NCBI GenBank assembly: GCA_963702525.1
Contig: CAVPCY010000013.1
Location: 62,001-126,000 of the forward strand
From: CAVPCY01 sp963702525
Lineage (GTDB): Bacteria > Actinomycetota > Coriobacteriia > Anaerosomatales > PHET01
Direction of reading: 5' to 3'
Length of the DNA stretch: 64,000 nucleotides
Under the pieces are notes generated by a model. It had not been told where the DNA came from, did not search any database, and was given only the letters and a program-made list of their open reading frames with translations. The stretch's first letter is position 1, and every line of letters starts with the position of its first letter. Of the stretch, positions 33,782-45,064 are shown in pieces. Both the position numbers and the translations under genes were made by a program.

Positions 33782-34757
33782 GTGCACAGTCGCGCTTCTC
33801 GTTTCGGCGTGCCTGCAGCACTCGTGGGCGTTGCAGGCATCTGGGGATTCACCTTCGTCATCGTCGCCGATGCGATCTCCCGCTACCCCATGTTCGCCTT
33901 CCTGGCCTGGCGTTTTGCGGTCGCGTCGGTCTCGTTCGTGGTTCTGTTCCCTCGGGTGCTGCGAAAGCTCGACGCGCAGAACCTCAGGATGGGACTGCTG
34001 GCCGGCCTGCTGCTATCCGCTGGTTACATCTTCCAGACATGGGGCCTAGCGCCGGATGTGGGCACAACTCCCGCTCGGGCCGCTTTCATCACGGGGCTCT
34101 ACGTGATCATCGTGCCCCTCATGCAAGCGGTCTACCTGCGCAGACTACCGAGGAAAGCCACGCTCGCGGGTGCGGGAATGGCGCTGGCGGGGCTGTGGCT
34201 GCTGTCCAATGCCGGCCCCGACGGGAGCTGGTCGACCGGCGACGCCCTCGTGGCCATCTGCGCGGTCGCCTACTCACTGCACATGATCGCTTTGGGCTCC
34301 ACGGACGAGCGCCACGATACCGCTGCGCTCACGCTCATCCAATTGCTGACGGTCGCGGTCGTGTGTGGCGTCATCTCACTGCTGCGCGAGAACGCTCCGA
34401 TGCCGGCGGACGGCTATGTGTGGTTCGCCATCCTTGTGTGCGGCGTTCTCGCATCCGCCGTGGCGTTCGTCGTGCAGACGTGGGCCCAGCGGCGCATACC
34501 ACCGGCCCGCGTCGCGCTCATCTTGGTCACTGAGCCGGCGTTCGGCGGTCTGTTCGGGTGGTGGACGGCGGGCGTGTGGCCGATTCGCGAGGTGATCGGG
34601 GCGGCGATGATGCTGGGCGGGATGATCACCAGTGAGGCTGTTGCGGCTCATGGCTCCGCAGGCCGAGGGGGTCACGTTCGAGCCGGCGATGGAGGGCATC
34701 CCGGCACCGGTCCTGGACGACGGTCACAAGCCGTCCGGGCTGTTCGAGGAGCAGTGA
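33782..34757 (+). CDS. EamA/DMT-family transporter (frameshift near C terminus)
   Basis: Drug/metabolite transporter superfamily, about ten hydrophobic helices in two EamA repeats (ALVGVAGIWGFTFVIVADAI, GVLASAVAFVVQTWAQRRIP, LVTEPAFGGLFGWWTAG). The substrate is not readable. The GTG at 33782 follows the rsfS stop by 4 bases. After the last helix (MMLGGMITSEAVAA) the literal frame reads an Arg-rich low-quality tail to 34807, while the next frame reads a sensible tail (MAPQAEGVTFEPAMEGIP) ending at 34757. Removing one base near 34643-34650 joins them as a 324-residue protein, matching the other shifts here. Confidence 0.85.
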
Positions 34758-34803
34758 GCAGAAGGGGCGCAAAGGTGCCATGCAGCAGGGCCCGAGCGCG
34801 CTA

Positions 34804-34831
34804 TTGACCGGCTTCTAGCCGCTGGTATACT
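34804..34831 (+). promoter_or_regulatory. Promoter of tRNA-Ala
   Basis: TTGACC (34804-34809), 16-base spacer, TATACT (34826-34831) preceded by TGG as an extended -10. Transcription would start about 27 bases before the tRNA. Confidence 0.8.
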
Positions 34832-34864
34832 ACCGCTTGCCGCTTTGGGGCGGCACCCAGATGT

Positions 34865-34940
34865 GGGGCCTTAGCTCAGCTGGGAGAGCGCCTGGCTGGC
34901 AGCCAGGAGGTCAGGGGTTCGATCCCCCTAGGCTCCACCA
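34865..34940 (+). tRNA. tRNA-Ala (anticodon GGC)
   Basis: Complete cloverleaf with encoded CCA. Acceptor GGGGCCT/AGGCTCC holds the G3-U70 pair that marks alanine tRNAs. D-arm TAGCTCAGCTGGGAGAGC, anticodon stem CCTGG/CCAGG with loop CTGGCAG (anticodon GGC, reading GCC), T-arm with GTTCGAT. Confidence 0.97.
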
Positions 34941-34950
34941 ATCGAACCTC

Positions 34951-34980
34951 ACGCCCGTCGGAGTTCCGGCGGGCGTTCTT
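34951..34980 (+). terminator. Terminator after tRNA-Ala
   Basis: An 11-bp stem with one G-T pair (ACGCCCGTCGG with CCGGCGGGCGT), 4-nt loop AGTT, then TCTT. Confidence 0.8.
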
Positions 34981-35011
34981 GCGTCTGGCGCCGGTGTCGC
35001 CACACAACCGT

Positions 35012-35041
35012 TTCGCGCCCGTGCGCGCCCTCGGCTAGAAT
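35012..35041 (+). promoter_or_regulatory. Promoter of leuS
   Basis: TTCGCG (35012-35017), 18-base spacer, TAGAAT (35036-35041); GGAGG at 35077 precedes the GTG. The leader is about 43 bases, too short for a T-box. Confidence 0.5.
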
Positions 35042-35090
35042 CACTCGCATCGGAATCTGTCGGCGAAAGACCCTTTGGAGGGCCTGCACA

Positions 35091-37629
35091 GTGAGTGAAG
35101 CCCGGTATCACCCGCGAGACATCGAGCCCAAGTGGCAGGCCGTGTGGGAGCGGGACGGCGCGTATCGGGCCACCGAAGACCCCGACAAGCCCAAGAAGTA
35201 CGTGCTCGAGATGTTCCCGTACCCTTCGGGCGACATCCACATGGGGCACGTGCGCAACTACACCATCGGTGACGTGGTCGCCCGCCAAGCGGTCATGAGG
35301 GGCTTCTCGGTCCTCCACCCGATCGGCTGGGACGCGTTCGGTCTGCCTGCCGAGAATGCGGCGATCAAGAGCAACAGCCATCCCGCGAAGTGGACCTACG
35401 CGAACATCGAGACCCAGGCGGCATCCTTCAAGCGCATGGGCTTCTCGTACGACTGGGACCGCACCGTCAAGTCGTGCGATCCCGAGTACTACCGATGGGG
35501 CCAATGGATCTTCCTGAAGTTCTGGGAGAAGGGGCTCGTCGAGCGGAAGAGCTCGCCGGTCAACTGGTGTCCGGACTGCGCGACGGTGCTCGCCAACGAG
35601 CAGGTGCTCGGCGATGGAGTGTGTTGGCGCTGCAAGAGCGTCGTCCAGAAGCGCGAGCTCGAGCAGTGGTACTTCAAGATCACCGAGTACGCCCAGGAGC
35701 TCTTGGACGACTTGGACGACCTTCCCGGTTGGCCCGAGCGCGTCAAGACGATGCAGGCGAACTGGATCGGTCGAAGCGAGGGTGCAGAGGTCGACTTCGA
35801 GCTCTGCGACGCCGGCGGCATGCCGAGCGGGGATCGGATCACCGTGTTCACCACCCGGCCCGATACGCTGTTCGGATGCACGTTCTTCCTGCTCGCGCCG
35901 GAGCACCCCCGTGTGCGGGAGTTCGTTGAGGGCACCGAGTACGAAGCAGACGTGATGGCGGTGGTGCACGCCGCCGGCAGGGAGACCGCGGTAGAGCGGC
36001 AGCTCGGCGAGCGTGAGAAGAACGGGGCCTTCACCGGACGCCACGTGGTCAATCCCGTGAACGGCGAGAAGGTTCCGGTATGGGTGAGCGACTACGTCTT
36101 GATGGAGTACGGCACGGGTGCGGTCATGGCGGTCCCCTCAGGCGACCAGCGCGACTTCGAGTTCGCGCGTAAGTACGGCCTGCCGATTCCGCCCGGTCGT
36201 CGTTGCCGATGACGATCCGCTTCTCGGCGAGTTGTCGGACGCGCGCGACCGTGTGCGCGACGACGTGCCGTGGGCAGAGGCCTTCGCCGGTGGCGGGGTG
36301 ATGGTGCAGTCCGGCGATTTCACGGGCTTGCGCGGCGGCAAGGACTCCGAGGGGATGCGGGCGGTCACCGAGTGGCTCGACGCGCGCGACATGGGCCGGT
36401 TCTCGATCAACTTCCGCCTGCGCGACTGGCTCATCAGCCGGCAGCGCTACTGGGGCAACCCGATACCCGCGGTCCACTGTGCTGTCTGCGGACTCGTGCC
36501 TGTGCCCGAGGACGAGCTGCCCGTGGTCCTGCCGATGGACATCGACATAACGAAGAGCGAGACTCTCGCCGACCATCCCGAGTTCTACGAGACCACGTGT
36601 CCGAAGTGCGGTGGGGATGCCAAGCGCGAGACAGACACGATGGACACCTTCACCTGCTCGAGCTGGTACTACCTGCGCTACTGCGACGCGCGCAACGACT
36701 CCGAGCCGTTTGCGCGCGACAAGGCCGACTACTGGATGCCGGTCGACCAGTACATAGGTGGCATCGAGCACGCCATCCTGCACCTCCTGTACTCGCGTTT
36801 CTTCACCAAGGTTCTGCGCGACTTGGGGCTGCTCGGCTTCGACGAGCCTTTCACCAACCTGCTGACCCAAGGCATGGTGAAGAAGGACGGCGAGACGATG
36901 TCCAAGTCGAAGGGAAACGTTGTCGCCCCCGAGGAGATCATCGAGCGCTTCGGCGCCGACACGCTGCGCGCCTACATCCTGTTCATGGCGCCGCCCGACA
37001 AGGACCTCGAGTGGAGCTACGAGGGCGTCGAGGGCATGCATCGCTGGCTGTCGCGCGTGTGGCGGTTCGTGACCGAGACGGCCGAAGAGGTGGCGTCCGG
37101 GTGCGGCGTCGCTGCATCGGGTGATAGTGCAGCCAAGACGCTCCATCGCGAGATGCACCGCGTCACCGGCAAGGTGACCGACGACGTCGAGCGATTCCAG
37201 TTCAACACGGCGATTGCCGCGATGATGGAGCTCACGAACGCGGCTTATGACTACCGCAACGCCATTGCGTCGGGTTCGCGTGACCTTGCGTTGCTCAAGG
37301 AGGTCGCCGAGCGGCTCACGCTGCTGCTCGCGCCTTTCACTCCGCACATGGCCGAGGAGCTGTGGCGGGAGGTGCTCGGTGCTCCCGGGTCAGCGCACAC
37401 CGCCCAATGGCCGGCTTTCGACGCCTCAGCCGCGGCGGCGGACGAGATCGAGCTCGCGGTGCAGGTCAACGGCAAAGTCCGAGGCAAGGTCGTGCTGGCT
37501 GCGGATGCCCCCGAGGATGCCGTGATCTCGGCTGCGCTCGCCGAGGTGGCGAACTGGGTCGAGGGCAAGGACGTGAAGAAGGTCGTGGTCGTTGCCGGCA
37601 AGCTCGTCAGCGTGGTCGTTGCCGGCTGA
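35091..37629 (+). CDS. leuS: Leucyl-tRNA synthetase (one frameshift)
   Basis: Class I synthetase charging tRNA-Leu. HIGH-type motif (FPYPSGDIHMGHVRNY), a Zn-finger (CPDCATVLANEQ), the CP1 editing domain (TRPDTLFGCTFFLLAPEHP), SWYYLRYCD, and the KMSKS-type motif (ETMSKSKGN) are all present. At 36189-36190 the frame changes: GLPIPPGRRCR and a stop in one frame, RPVVVADDDPLLGELSD in the next. Removing one C restores GLPIRPVVVADD and gives 845 residues, normal for the family. An essential enzyme cannot be lost, so a consensus error is the likely cause. GTG start with GGAGG 9 bases upstream. Confidence 0.94.
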
Positions 37630-37651
37630 TGCAACGGTCAGTTCCGGGTAG

Positions 37652-37724
37652 GCTGGTGGTACGCGCCTGGTAACCAGCGTCGGGCGATGATGCTCCCGCG
37701 GGTCGAGTGAAGGCGACCCGCATC
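37652..37724 (+). other. Structured leader region between leuS and comEA
   Basis: Two hairpins can form. The first pairs GCTGGT (37652-37657) with ACCAGC (37673-37678). The second has a 7-bp stem (CGGGTCG with CGACCCG, 37699-37720, loop AGTGAAGG) extended by GATG/CATC outside. A terminator follows. No known riboswitch class is recognised. Confidence 0.45.
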
Positions 37725-37736
37725 ACCGATATGACC

Positions 37737-37769
37737 GGCCCCCTCCGTCGCGTCGGCAGGGGGCCTTTT
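37737..37769 (+). terminator. Rho-independent terminator abutting the comEA start
   Basis: An 8-bp GC-rich stem (GGCCCCCT with AGGGGGCC), 13-nt loop, then TTTT (37766-37769). The comEA ATG begins one base later, so it is either the leuS terminator or an attenuator of comEA. Confidence 0.8.
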
Positions 37770-37770
37770 C

Positions 37771-38494
37771 ATGTCCGAGTTGATAGAGCGGACACTGCGC
37801 GATCTCGGTCGACGTGCCGGTCTGCGGGACGTGCCGGCCGGTGTCGTGGGCGCAGTGGTCTGCGTTGCGATGGTGGCGGTTGTGTGGGCCGGGTGGCGCT
37901 GGTGGCCACGAGACGCCAGCGCGGGTGTCTCGGGCAGAGGCGAGGTCTTCTCAGCCGAGATCGCCGATGCACCGGCGGGAAGTGCGGGAGCCGACGCGTC
38001 GGCGCCGTCGTCCGGCGCGAGCACCGTCCCGGTACCGGCCACACTGTTCGTCCACGTCGCGGGGCACGTTCGGCGACCCGGTGTCTACGAACTGACCGTA
38101 GGATCGCGTGCTGTGGATGCGATTGAGGCAGCAGGGGGCGTTGTAGGGGACGCGGCACCGGATGCGCTCAACCTGGCCAGGGTCCTTGTCGACGGCGAGC
38201 AGGTGGTCGTTCCGTCCGCCGAGGAAGCTGCCGCTACGGTGGCGGGGGCGGGCGGAGGAGCGGGGCCACCGGGAGCCCCCGGTGCTCCGGGTAGCGTCGG
38301 TCGTGGTCGACATCAACACAGCCGACGTGACGCAGCTCGATACGCTGCCCGGCGTCGGGCCGTCCACCGCAGCCAAGATCGTGGCCGAACGCGAGGCGAA
38401 CGGACCGTTCACCGGAGTAGAGGATCTGGCGAGGGTCTCGGGCATCGGTCCCAAACGGATCGAGCAGCTGAAGGACCTCGTTCGTGTCCGTTAG
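37771..38494 (+). CDS. comEA: ComEA-type DNA-binding competence protein (one frameshift)
   Basis: Membrane-anchored DNA receptor for natural transformation. N-terminal transmembrane helix (VVGAVVCVAMVAVVWAGW), SLBB domain (VHVAGHVRRPGVYELTVGSR), a Gly/Pro/Ala linker, and a double helix-hairpin-helix domain (DINTADVTQLDTLPGVGPST). The linker and HhH lie in different frames; removing one base between about 38225 and 38302 joins them as 240 residues. The ATG has no ribosome site because a terminator ends one base before it; a later start would lose the basic N terminus. comEC follows, as usual. Confidence 0.88.
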
Positions 38495-38507
38495 CCGCCG
38501 CTGCCCG

Positions 38508-41213
38508 ATGAGGCCCTCGATTCCGCCGCTGGCTTGGGTGGCCGCGGCTACGTGGGTCGGAGTGGCGTGCGCCGAGGCGCTCGTGTGGAACGGCGCTCCG
38601 AGCCCCCTGATAGGGCTGTCCGTGTCCGCCGCGGGCGGAGTGGGTGCCCTCTGGCTTCGGAAACGCGGGTGGATTGCGGCCGTCGCCGTGGGTCTGGCAG
38701 CGGGGATGGCGCTTGGCACGCTGTTCTGGAGCCACTTGGCCGCCCAGGCCCTGCAGCTCGAGGAGCTCAACGGCAGGGAGCTCGTAGCCGAGGTTGTGAG
38801 CGACGCGGCGAAGGGTGCCTACGCCGACCGTTCGAAGGTGCGGCTCGCGGGTGCGGCGGGCGCTCAGGTCGAGGCCGCGTGGTCGAGAATCGACGCGCCG
38901 CCGGCGGGTGCACTGGTCGCGGCGAGGCTGAGGTTCCGAGACGGGGCGCGTGACGAATGGGCGCGGAGGCGCCACCGCGCCGGGGTTGCGGGAACCGCCT
39001 CGGCGAAGACCGCACGAGTCCGCGGCTGGTCTCGGAGTCTCCGCGGGGCTGTCGGGCCTTGGCGGGAGGGCTCGTGGTCGCGCGTGCGTGCCATACGCGG
39101 CGAGGGGAGTGCGCTTGTCGCGGGCGTGGTGCTCGGCCATCGAGAGGACCTCACGGGCACAGCGGCGGACAGCGACTTCCGCACGACCGGGCTTACGCAT
39201 CTGGTCGCTGTGAGCGGCAGTCATCTTGTCGTGGTGGCTGCGATCATCGCGTGGGTGCTTGGCCGGCTCCGCATGCCACGGGTCGGTGTCGTGGCGGCGA
39301 CCGTGGGTGTCGTAGGGCTCTACGTGGTTGCGAGCGGCGTACAGCCCTCGGCCGTACGCGCGTGGCTGATGGCGGCCTTCGCGGCCATTGCGATGACGAC
39401 GGGCCGCAGGGTCGACTCGGTCGCGGGCCTGTCCGCGGCGGTGTGCTTCGCGTTGGCCACGTATCCCCCGGTCGCCTTCGACATGGGCTTCCAGCTCTCA
39501 GTAGCGGCTGTTGCGGGCTTGATCATGTTCTCGCGACTGGTCGACGCGTGGCTGGCATCCGCGTTGTTCGGACCGCTCAGCGCACTCTCGGGGCCGCTTG
39601 CCCTCACGCTGACGGCTCAGGCCGCAACCACGCCGCTCGTCGCTGCAGCGTTCGGGTCGCTCTCGCTTGTTGCCCCGCTCTCAAACCTGTTGGTCGGACC
39701 GCTGGTCTCTGTCGTGCTCGTGCTCGGGCTGGTAGGTGTGGGCACGGGTGGCGCCTGGCCGGCCGGCTCACACGCGTCACTCGACGCTGCCTGCGCCACG
39801 GCGGCTGTCGCGCAAGCCATCGCCGGCCGGCTGGCGGGAGTACCGTACGCTTCCATACCGTGGAGTGGATCCGTGCTCGTCGCGTGTTCGGTCGTGCTGA
39901 CAGGGGCTTGCGTCATATGGGTCTTGTGGCCCACGCCCCGCGCGCTGTATGCGCGGCTCGGTGTTGCCGCAGGGCTGGCGCTTACGGCAGGCGTCGTCGC
40001 TGGTCCGCGCCCTCCGTCCGGGACGTCGATCGTCGTCATGGACGTGGGGCAGGGCGACGCGGTTCTTGTCCGGGACGGTTCGCACGCCATGCTTGTCGAC
40101 ACTGCCGCCGATCCGTCCGCCCTCCGGGAAGCGCTGCTGCGCAATGGCGTGAGGGCGCTCGAGAACGTCGTGATCACTCACCTGCACGATGACCACTACG
40201 GTGGCTCGCCCGCGCTTGAGGGCACGATCCGAGTAGGCAGGGTCACAGTCAGCCGGGGTGGCGCCTCGCAGCTGCCCGAGGCGATCTCGCGACTGCGTGC
40301 ACCCATACACGAGGTGAGTGCGCCCGCGACCCTCACGTGCGGGCGCATCGCCCTTACGGTGGTATCACCGCTGGCCGAGCCGGCTGACTGCGCCTCCAAT
40401 GAGGCGAGCATAGTCCTGCTCGTAAGGTCTGGAGGCTTCTCGGCGGTATTGACCGGCGATGCCGAGGCCGACGTCCTCGACCCCTTGGCGTCCGGCGGCG
40501 AGATGGGCGACCTCGATGTGATCAAGGTAGGTCACCACGGGAGCAGGGATGCGGTAAGCCCCCGCACCCTCCAGAACCTCAGACCCGAGGTCGCCGTGAT
40601 CAGCGTGGGTGCTCACAACCGCTTCCGCCACCCGGCTCCCTCGACTGTCGAGATGTTGGAGGGTGCAGGGGTACGCGTTCTGAGGACCGACAGAGTCGGT
40701 GACGTGCGGATCGAGTTCGGCGAGGACTCTTGGCGCGTATCGACGTCATCCCGCTTAGCGGCGGCACGCATGTATGAGAGACTGGCAGAAGCGAGCGCAC
40801 GTAGCGGCCTGAGGGCCTGTCTGGGGGTCAGTAGCGGTGTCATCACCCGATCTCAAGCCCATCTACCTGATCTTGAGCGAACAGGACTTCCTGCTTCGTC
40901 AGGCTCTCGATCGGTTGCGCGTGCGGGTTGGCGAGGTAGCGGATCTCGACTTCAACCTCGAGACCTTCGAAGGGGACTCCGCCTCGGTGGATGCGATCGT
41001 TGCGGCCTGCAATACGCTGCCGTTCGCCTCAGATCACCGCCTCGTCATCGTCAACAGCGTGGACAAGCTCTCGAAGGACGCCGCAGAGACGCTGGTCGCC
41101 TACGCAGCGGATCCATCACCCACCTGCATACTGGCGCTGGCCGCCCCCAAGATCGCGAAGAACACCCGGCTGTACAAGGCGGTGGACCGCTTGGGCGGTG
41201 TGCTCGAGCGTAA
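38508..41213 (+). CDS. comEC: ComEC/Rec2 DNA-uptake channel (3' end doubtful)
   Basis: Channel that carries single-stranded DNA across the membrane during transformation. N-terminal soluble region, a multi-helix Competence domain (GLTHLVAVSGSHLVVVAAII, LSVAAVAGLIMFSRLV), and a C-terminal metallo-beta-lactamase-like domain (VVMDVGQGDAVLVRDG, THLHDDHYGGSPAL, VLTGDAEAD, VGHHGSRDA). ATG 38508 is used; GTG 38484 overlapping comEA is possible. The literal frame runs 377 bases into holA, which is not credible. Removing one C from CCC at 40750-40752 gives SWRVSTSSA and a stop at 40758, so the true end is probably there. Confidence 0.88.
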   Translation: MRPSIPPLAWVAAATWVGVACAEALVWNGAPSPLIGLSVSAAGGVGALWLRKRGWIAAVAVGLAAGMALGTLFWSHLAAQALQLEELNGRELVAEVVSDAAKGAYADRSKVRLAGAAGAQVEAAWSRIDAPPAGALVAARLRFRDGARDEWARRRHRAGVAGTASAKTARVRGWSRSLRGAVGPWREGSWSRVRAIRGEGSALVAGVVLGHREDLTGTAADSDFRTTGLTHLVAVSGSHLVVVAAIIAWVLGRLRMPRVGVVAATVGVVGLYVVASGVQPSAVRAWLMAAFAAIAMTTGRRVDSVAGLSAAVCFALATYPPVAFDMGFQLSVAAVAGLIMFSRLVDAWLASALFGPLSALSGPLALTLTAQAATTPLVAAAFGSLSLVAPLSNLLVGPLVSVVLVLGLVGVGTGGAWPAGSHASLDAACATAAVAQAIAGRLAGVPYASIPWSGSVLVACSVVLTGACVIWVLWPTPRALYARLGVAAGLALTAGVVAGPRPPSGTSIVVMDVGQGDAVLVRDGSHAMLVDTAADPSALREALLRNGVRALENVVITHLHDDHYGGSPALEGTIRVGRVTVSRGGASQLPEAISRLRAPIHEVSAPATLTCGRIALTVVSPLAEPADCASNEASIVLLVRSGGFSAVLTGDAEADVLDPLASGGEMGDLDVIKVGHHGSRDAVSPRTLQNLRPEVAVISVGAHNRFRHPAPSTVEMLEGAGVRVLRTDRVGDVRIEFGEDSWRVSTSSRLAAARMYERLAEASARSGLRACLGVSSGVITRSQAHLPDLERTGLPASSGSRSVARAGWRGSGSRLQPRDLRRGLRLGGCDRCGLQYAAVRLRSPPRHRQQRGQALEGRRRDAGRLRSGSITHLHTGAGRPQDREEHPAVQGGGPLGRCARA

Positions 41214-41802
41214 GGCCCCCCGAGGGGCCGAGTTCGTCCGAGGGGTCATCGGCCTGGCGTCGGACCGGAACAAGCGCATGTCGGCCGATGCGGCCCAGGC
41301 GTTGGTCTCGGCGACCGGAGAGGACTTGCGACTCGTCTCCGTCGAACTCGACAAGCTCATCGCGTACGTAGACGAGGCCGAGGAGATCACGCGCGAGGAC
41401 GTCGAGAAGGTCGTCGCCAACGCGGCGAAGGCCAAGAGCTGGGAGTTGGGGGAAGCACTCGCTGACCGGGACTGTCGCAGGGCGCTCGTGCTGGCAGCCA
41501 GTATCTTGCGCGAAGGGGAGTCGGTCTTCGCCCTGCACGCGACGGCGCTTCGTACGGTGCGCGAGCTGATGACCGCCCGGGCGCTGATCGATCGCGGCGA
41601 GACTTCAGCCGATGCGCTCGCCCGACGGCTGGGCAGGCAGGAGTGGCAGGTCAGGCGGCTGCCGCGTCAGGCGCGCGCCTTCGACTCGGCCGAGTTGGTC
41701 GATCTGCTTCGGGCCGCAGCCGCGGGGGAGGCCGAAATGAAGACGAGCCGGGATGCCCGGCTCGTCTTCGAACGCTGGATAGTCAGGGTGTGCGGCGCTT
41801 AG
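40837..41802 (+). CDS. holA: DNA polymerase III delta subunit
   Basis: Clamp-loader subunit that opens the beta ring. 321 residues. N-terminal IYLILSEQDFLLRQALDRLR, domain I LVIVNSVDKLSKDAAETLVA, and domain III with SILREGESVFALHATALRTV are typical; the delta subunit has no functional Walker A, as expected. GTG at 40837 with GGGGG before it. Its stop codon overlaps the stop of convergent rpsT, and its 3' end holds the rpsT terminator. comEA-comEC-holA-rpsT is a widely kept order. Confidence 0.93.
   Translation: MSSPDLKPIYLILSEQDFLLRQALDRLRVRVGEVADLDFNLETFEGDSASVDAIVAACNTLPFASDHRLVIVNSVDKLSKDAAETLVAYAADPSPTCILALAAPKIAKNTRLYKAVDRLGGVLERKAPRGAEFVRGVIGLASDRNKRMSADAAQALVSATGEDLRLVSVELDKLIAYVDEAEEITREDVEKVVANAAKAKSWELGEALADRDCRRALVLAASILREGESVFALHATALRTVRELMTARALIDRGETSADALARRLGRQEWQVRRLPRQARAFDSAELVDLLRAAAAGEAEMKTSRDARLVFERWIVRVCGA
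41739..41769 (-). terminator. Terminator of rpsT embedded in the holA coding sequence
   Basis: A 14-bp perfect stem (GAAGACGAGCCGGG with its complement) and 3-nt loop ATG. On the minus strand it is followed by ATTTC and lies 30 bases after the rpsT stop. On the + strand it encodes holA residues near KTSRDARLVFER. Confidence 0.7.
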
Positions 41803-42062
41803 CCCACCGCGTTCGCGGCCTTCATGATGCCGGACTTGCGGTTGGCGGCCTGCTTCTTGTGTACCACGCCCTTGCTGGCGGCCTTGTCGAGCAGTACGGA
41901 TGCTTCGAGCGCAGCCGCTTTCGCTGCGTCGGCATCGCCGGCCTCGATGGCGACGTGCACCTTCTTGATGGCGGTCTTCAGCTCAGACCTGACGGCCTTG
42001 TTACGCTGGTGCGCCTTCTCGTTTGTAAGGACGCGCTTCTTCTGGCTCTTGATGTTTGCCAC
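41799..42062 (-). CDS. rpsT: 30S ribosomal protein S20
   Basis: Small-subunit protein binding 16S rRNA. 87 residues: ANIKSQKKRVLTNEKAHQRN at the start, then the basic three-helix bundle (GVVHKKQAANRKSGIMKAAN). GTG at 42062 with AAAGGG upstream on the minus strand and a promoter before that. Single gene, convergent with holA, stop codons overlapping by three bases. Confidence 0.96.
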   Translation of the reverse strand: MANIKSQKKRVLTNEKAHQRNKAVRSELKTAIKKVHVAIEAGDADAAKAAALEASVLLDKAASKGVVHKKQAANRKSGIMKAANAVG

Positions 42063-42124
42063 AGTGGTCTTGCCCTTTCGATTCAGATGGTGCCCTCGAC
42101 AGTGGGGTGTCGACGAACCTTGCG

Positions 42125-42154
42125 AGTCTAGCACACGCCACCGAGCGTCGCCAA
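42125..42154 (-). promoter_or_regulatory. Promoter of rpsT
   Basis: On the minus strand TTGGCG, 18-base spacer, TAGACT, with an extended -10 (TGCTAGACT). It lies about 63 bases before the rpsT start. Confidence 0.65.
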
Positions 42155-42196
42155 CAGCCTGGCAGAGGGTCGAACCGCCCGTCCGTGAGCGCGAAC

Positions 42197-42226
42197 TTCC
42201 GCACGCTGCGCCGCCCTTGCTAGACT
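42197..42226 (+). promoter_or_regulatory. Promoter of lepA, giving a leaderless mRNA
   Basis: TTCCGC (42197-42202), 18-base spacer, extended -10 TGCTAGACT (TAGACT 42221-42226). Only 8 bases separate the -10 from the ATG, so the mRNA would start at or next to the start codon. Confidence 0.55.
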
Positions 42227-42234
42227 GTACCGCT

Positions 42235-44041
<1,807 letters not shown>

Positions 44042-44059
44042 CCGAGAGGCGTTGGACAA

Positions 44060-45064
44060 GTGCCCTCAGTCGATAAGGTCGCCGCTCTGCTCGCCGAGAA
44101 CCCGGTGCTTCTCGGTCCCATGGCGGGAGTCACCGAGGCCCCGTTTCGCGGGATCTGCAAGCGCATGGGCGCCGGCCTGACCTGCACCGAGATGGTCAGT
44201 GCGGCAGGCCTGCACTTCAACCCGGACTCGGCGGTCTCGAAGCGGCTGCTCACGTTCAGCCCGGAAGAGACGCCGTGCGCGGTGCAGATCTTCGGCTCGG
44301 ATCCCGAAATCATGGCTCGGCAGGCCCGAGCCATCGTGGAGCGCTACGGCGATGACGTCGCGCTGATCGACATCAACATGGGATGCCCCGTCACGAAGGT
44401 GGTCGCCAAGGGCGAGGGAAGCGCCCTGATGCGCACTCCGAGACTGGCCGCGCAGATCGTGGCGGCCGTGGTGGCGGAGTGCCCGGTGCCGGTGACCGTG
44501 AAGTTCCGAAGAGGGTGGGACGACAAGAGCGCCAACGCGGTCGAGTTCGCGCGAGAGATGCAGGCCGCAGGCGCGTCGGCGCTTGCCGTCCACGGACGGA
44601 CTCGGGATCAGTTCTACCACGGTCAGGCCGACTGGACGGTCATCGCGCGGGTCAAGCAGGCGGTCGACGTTCCGGTGGTGGGAAGCGGCGACGTCCTGTC
44701 GGCTCGCAGTGTCGTGGCCATGATCGACCAGACCGGGGCCGACGGGGTGATGGTCGCCCGCGGTGCGCAAGGCTACCCCTGGATCTTCCGAGAAGCGCTC
44801 TCGTTGCTGCGTGACGGAGTTGAGCTGCCCGGGCCGACGCCACTCGAGCGTATCGACATGGCTCGCGAGCATGCGAGGGCACTCGTCGAGTTCGCCGGCG
44901 AGCGGGGTGTGGTGCGCATGCGCAAGCACGTGGCCTGGTACCTCGCCGACATGCCCGGCGCCTCACACGCCCGCTCGCGCATCAATGCGTGCCATACTCA
45001 CGCCGAGTTGGACGCGCTGCTTGCCGAGTACCGGGAGTTCGTGGAGGAGCGCCATGTTGTCTGA
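44060..45064 (+). CDS. dusB: tRNA-dihydrouridine synthase
   Basis: FMN enzyme reducing uridines in the D-loop of tRNAs. 334 residues. Seen: GPMAGVTEAPFRGICKRMGA, CTEMVSAAGL, QIFGSDPEIMA, NMGCPVTKVVAKGEGSALMR with the catalytic Cys, and VHGRTRDQFYHGQADW. The TIM barrel is followed by a C-terminal helical domain. GTG start 18 bases after lepA; hemW is 79 bases downstream. Confidence 0.92.
   Translation: MPSVDKVAALLAENPVLLGPMAGVTEAPFRGICKRMGAGLTCTEMVSAAGLHFNPDSAVSKRLLTFSPEETPCAVQIFGSDPEIMARQARAIVERYGDDVALIDINMGCPVTKVVAKGEGSALMRTPRLAAQIVAAVVAECPVPVTVKFRRGWDDKSANAVEFAREMQAAGASALAVHGRTRDQFYHGQADWTVIARVKQAVDVPVVGSGDVLSARSVVAMIDQTGADGVMVARGAQGYPWIFREALSLLRDGVELPGPTPLERIDMAREHARALVEFAGERGVVRMRKHVAWYLADMPGASHARSRINACHTHAELDALLAEYREFVEERHVV

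Noticed and set aside
34643..34807. Arg-rich C-terminal tail of the EamA transporter as a real domain
   Set aside because: The alternative frame gives a more natural, shorter tail, and the change needs the same one-base correction as the other shifts.
37651..37690. GGTGGTACGCGC resembling the T-box antiterminator
   Set aside because: It lies after leuS rather than before a synthetase, and the rest of the T-box (specifier stem, CGTCC partner) is absent.
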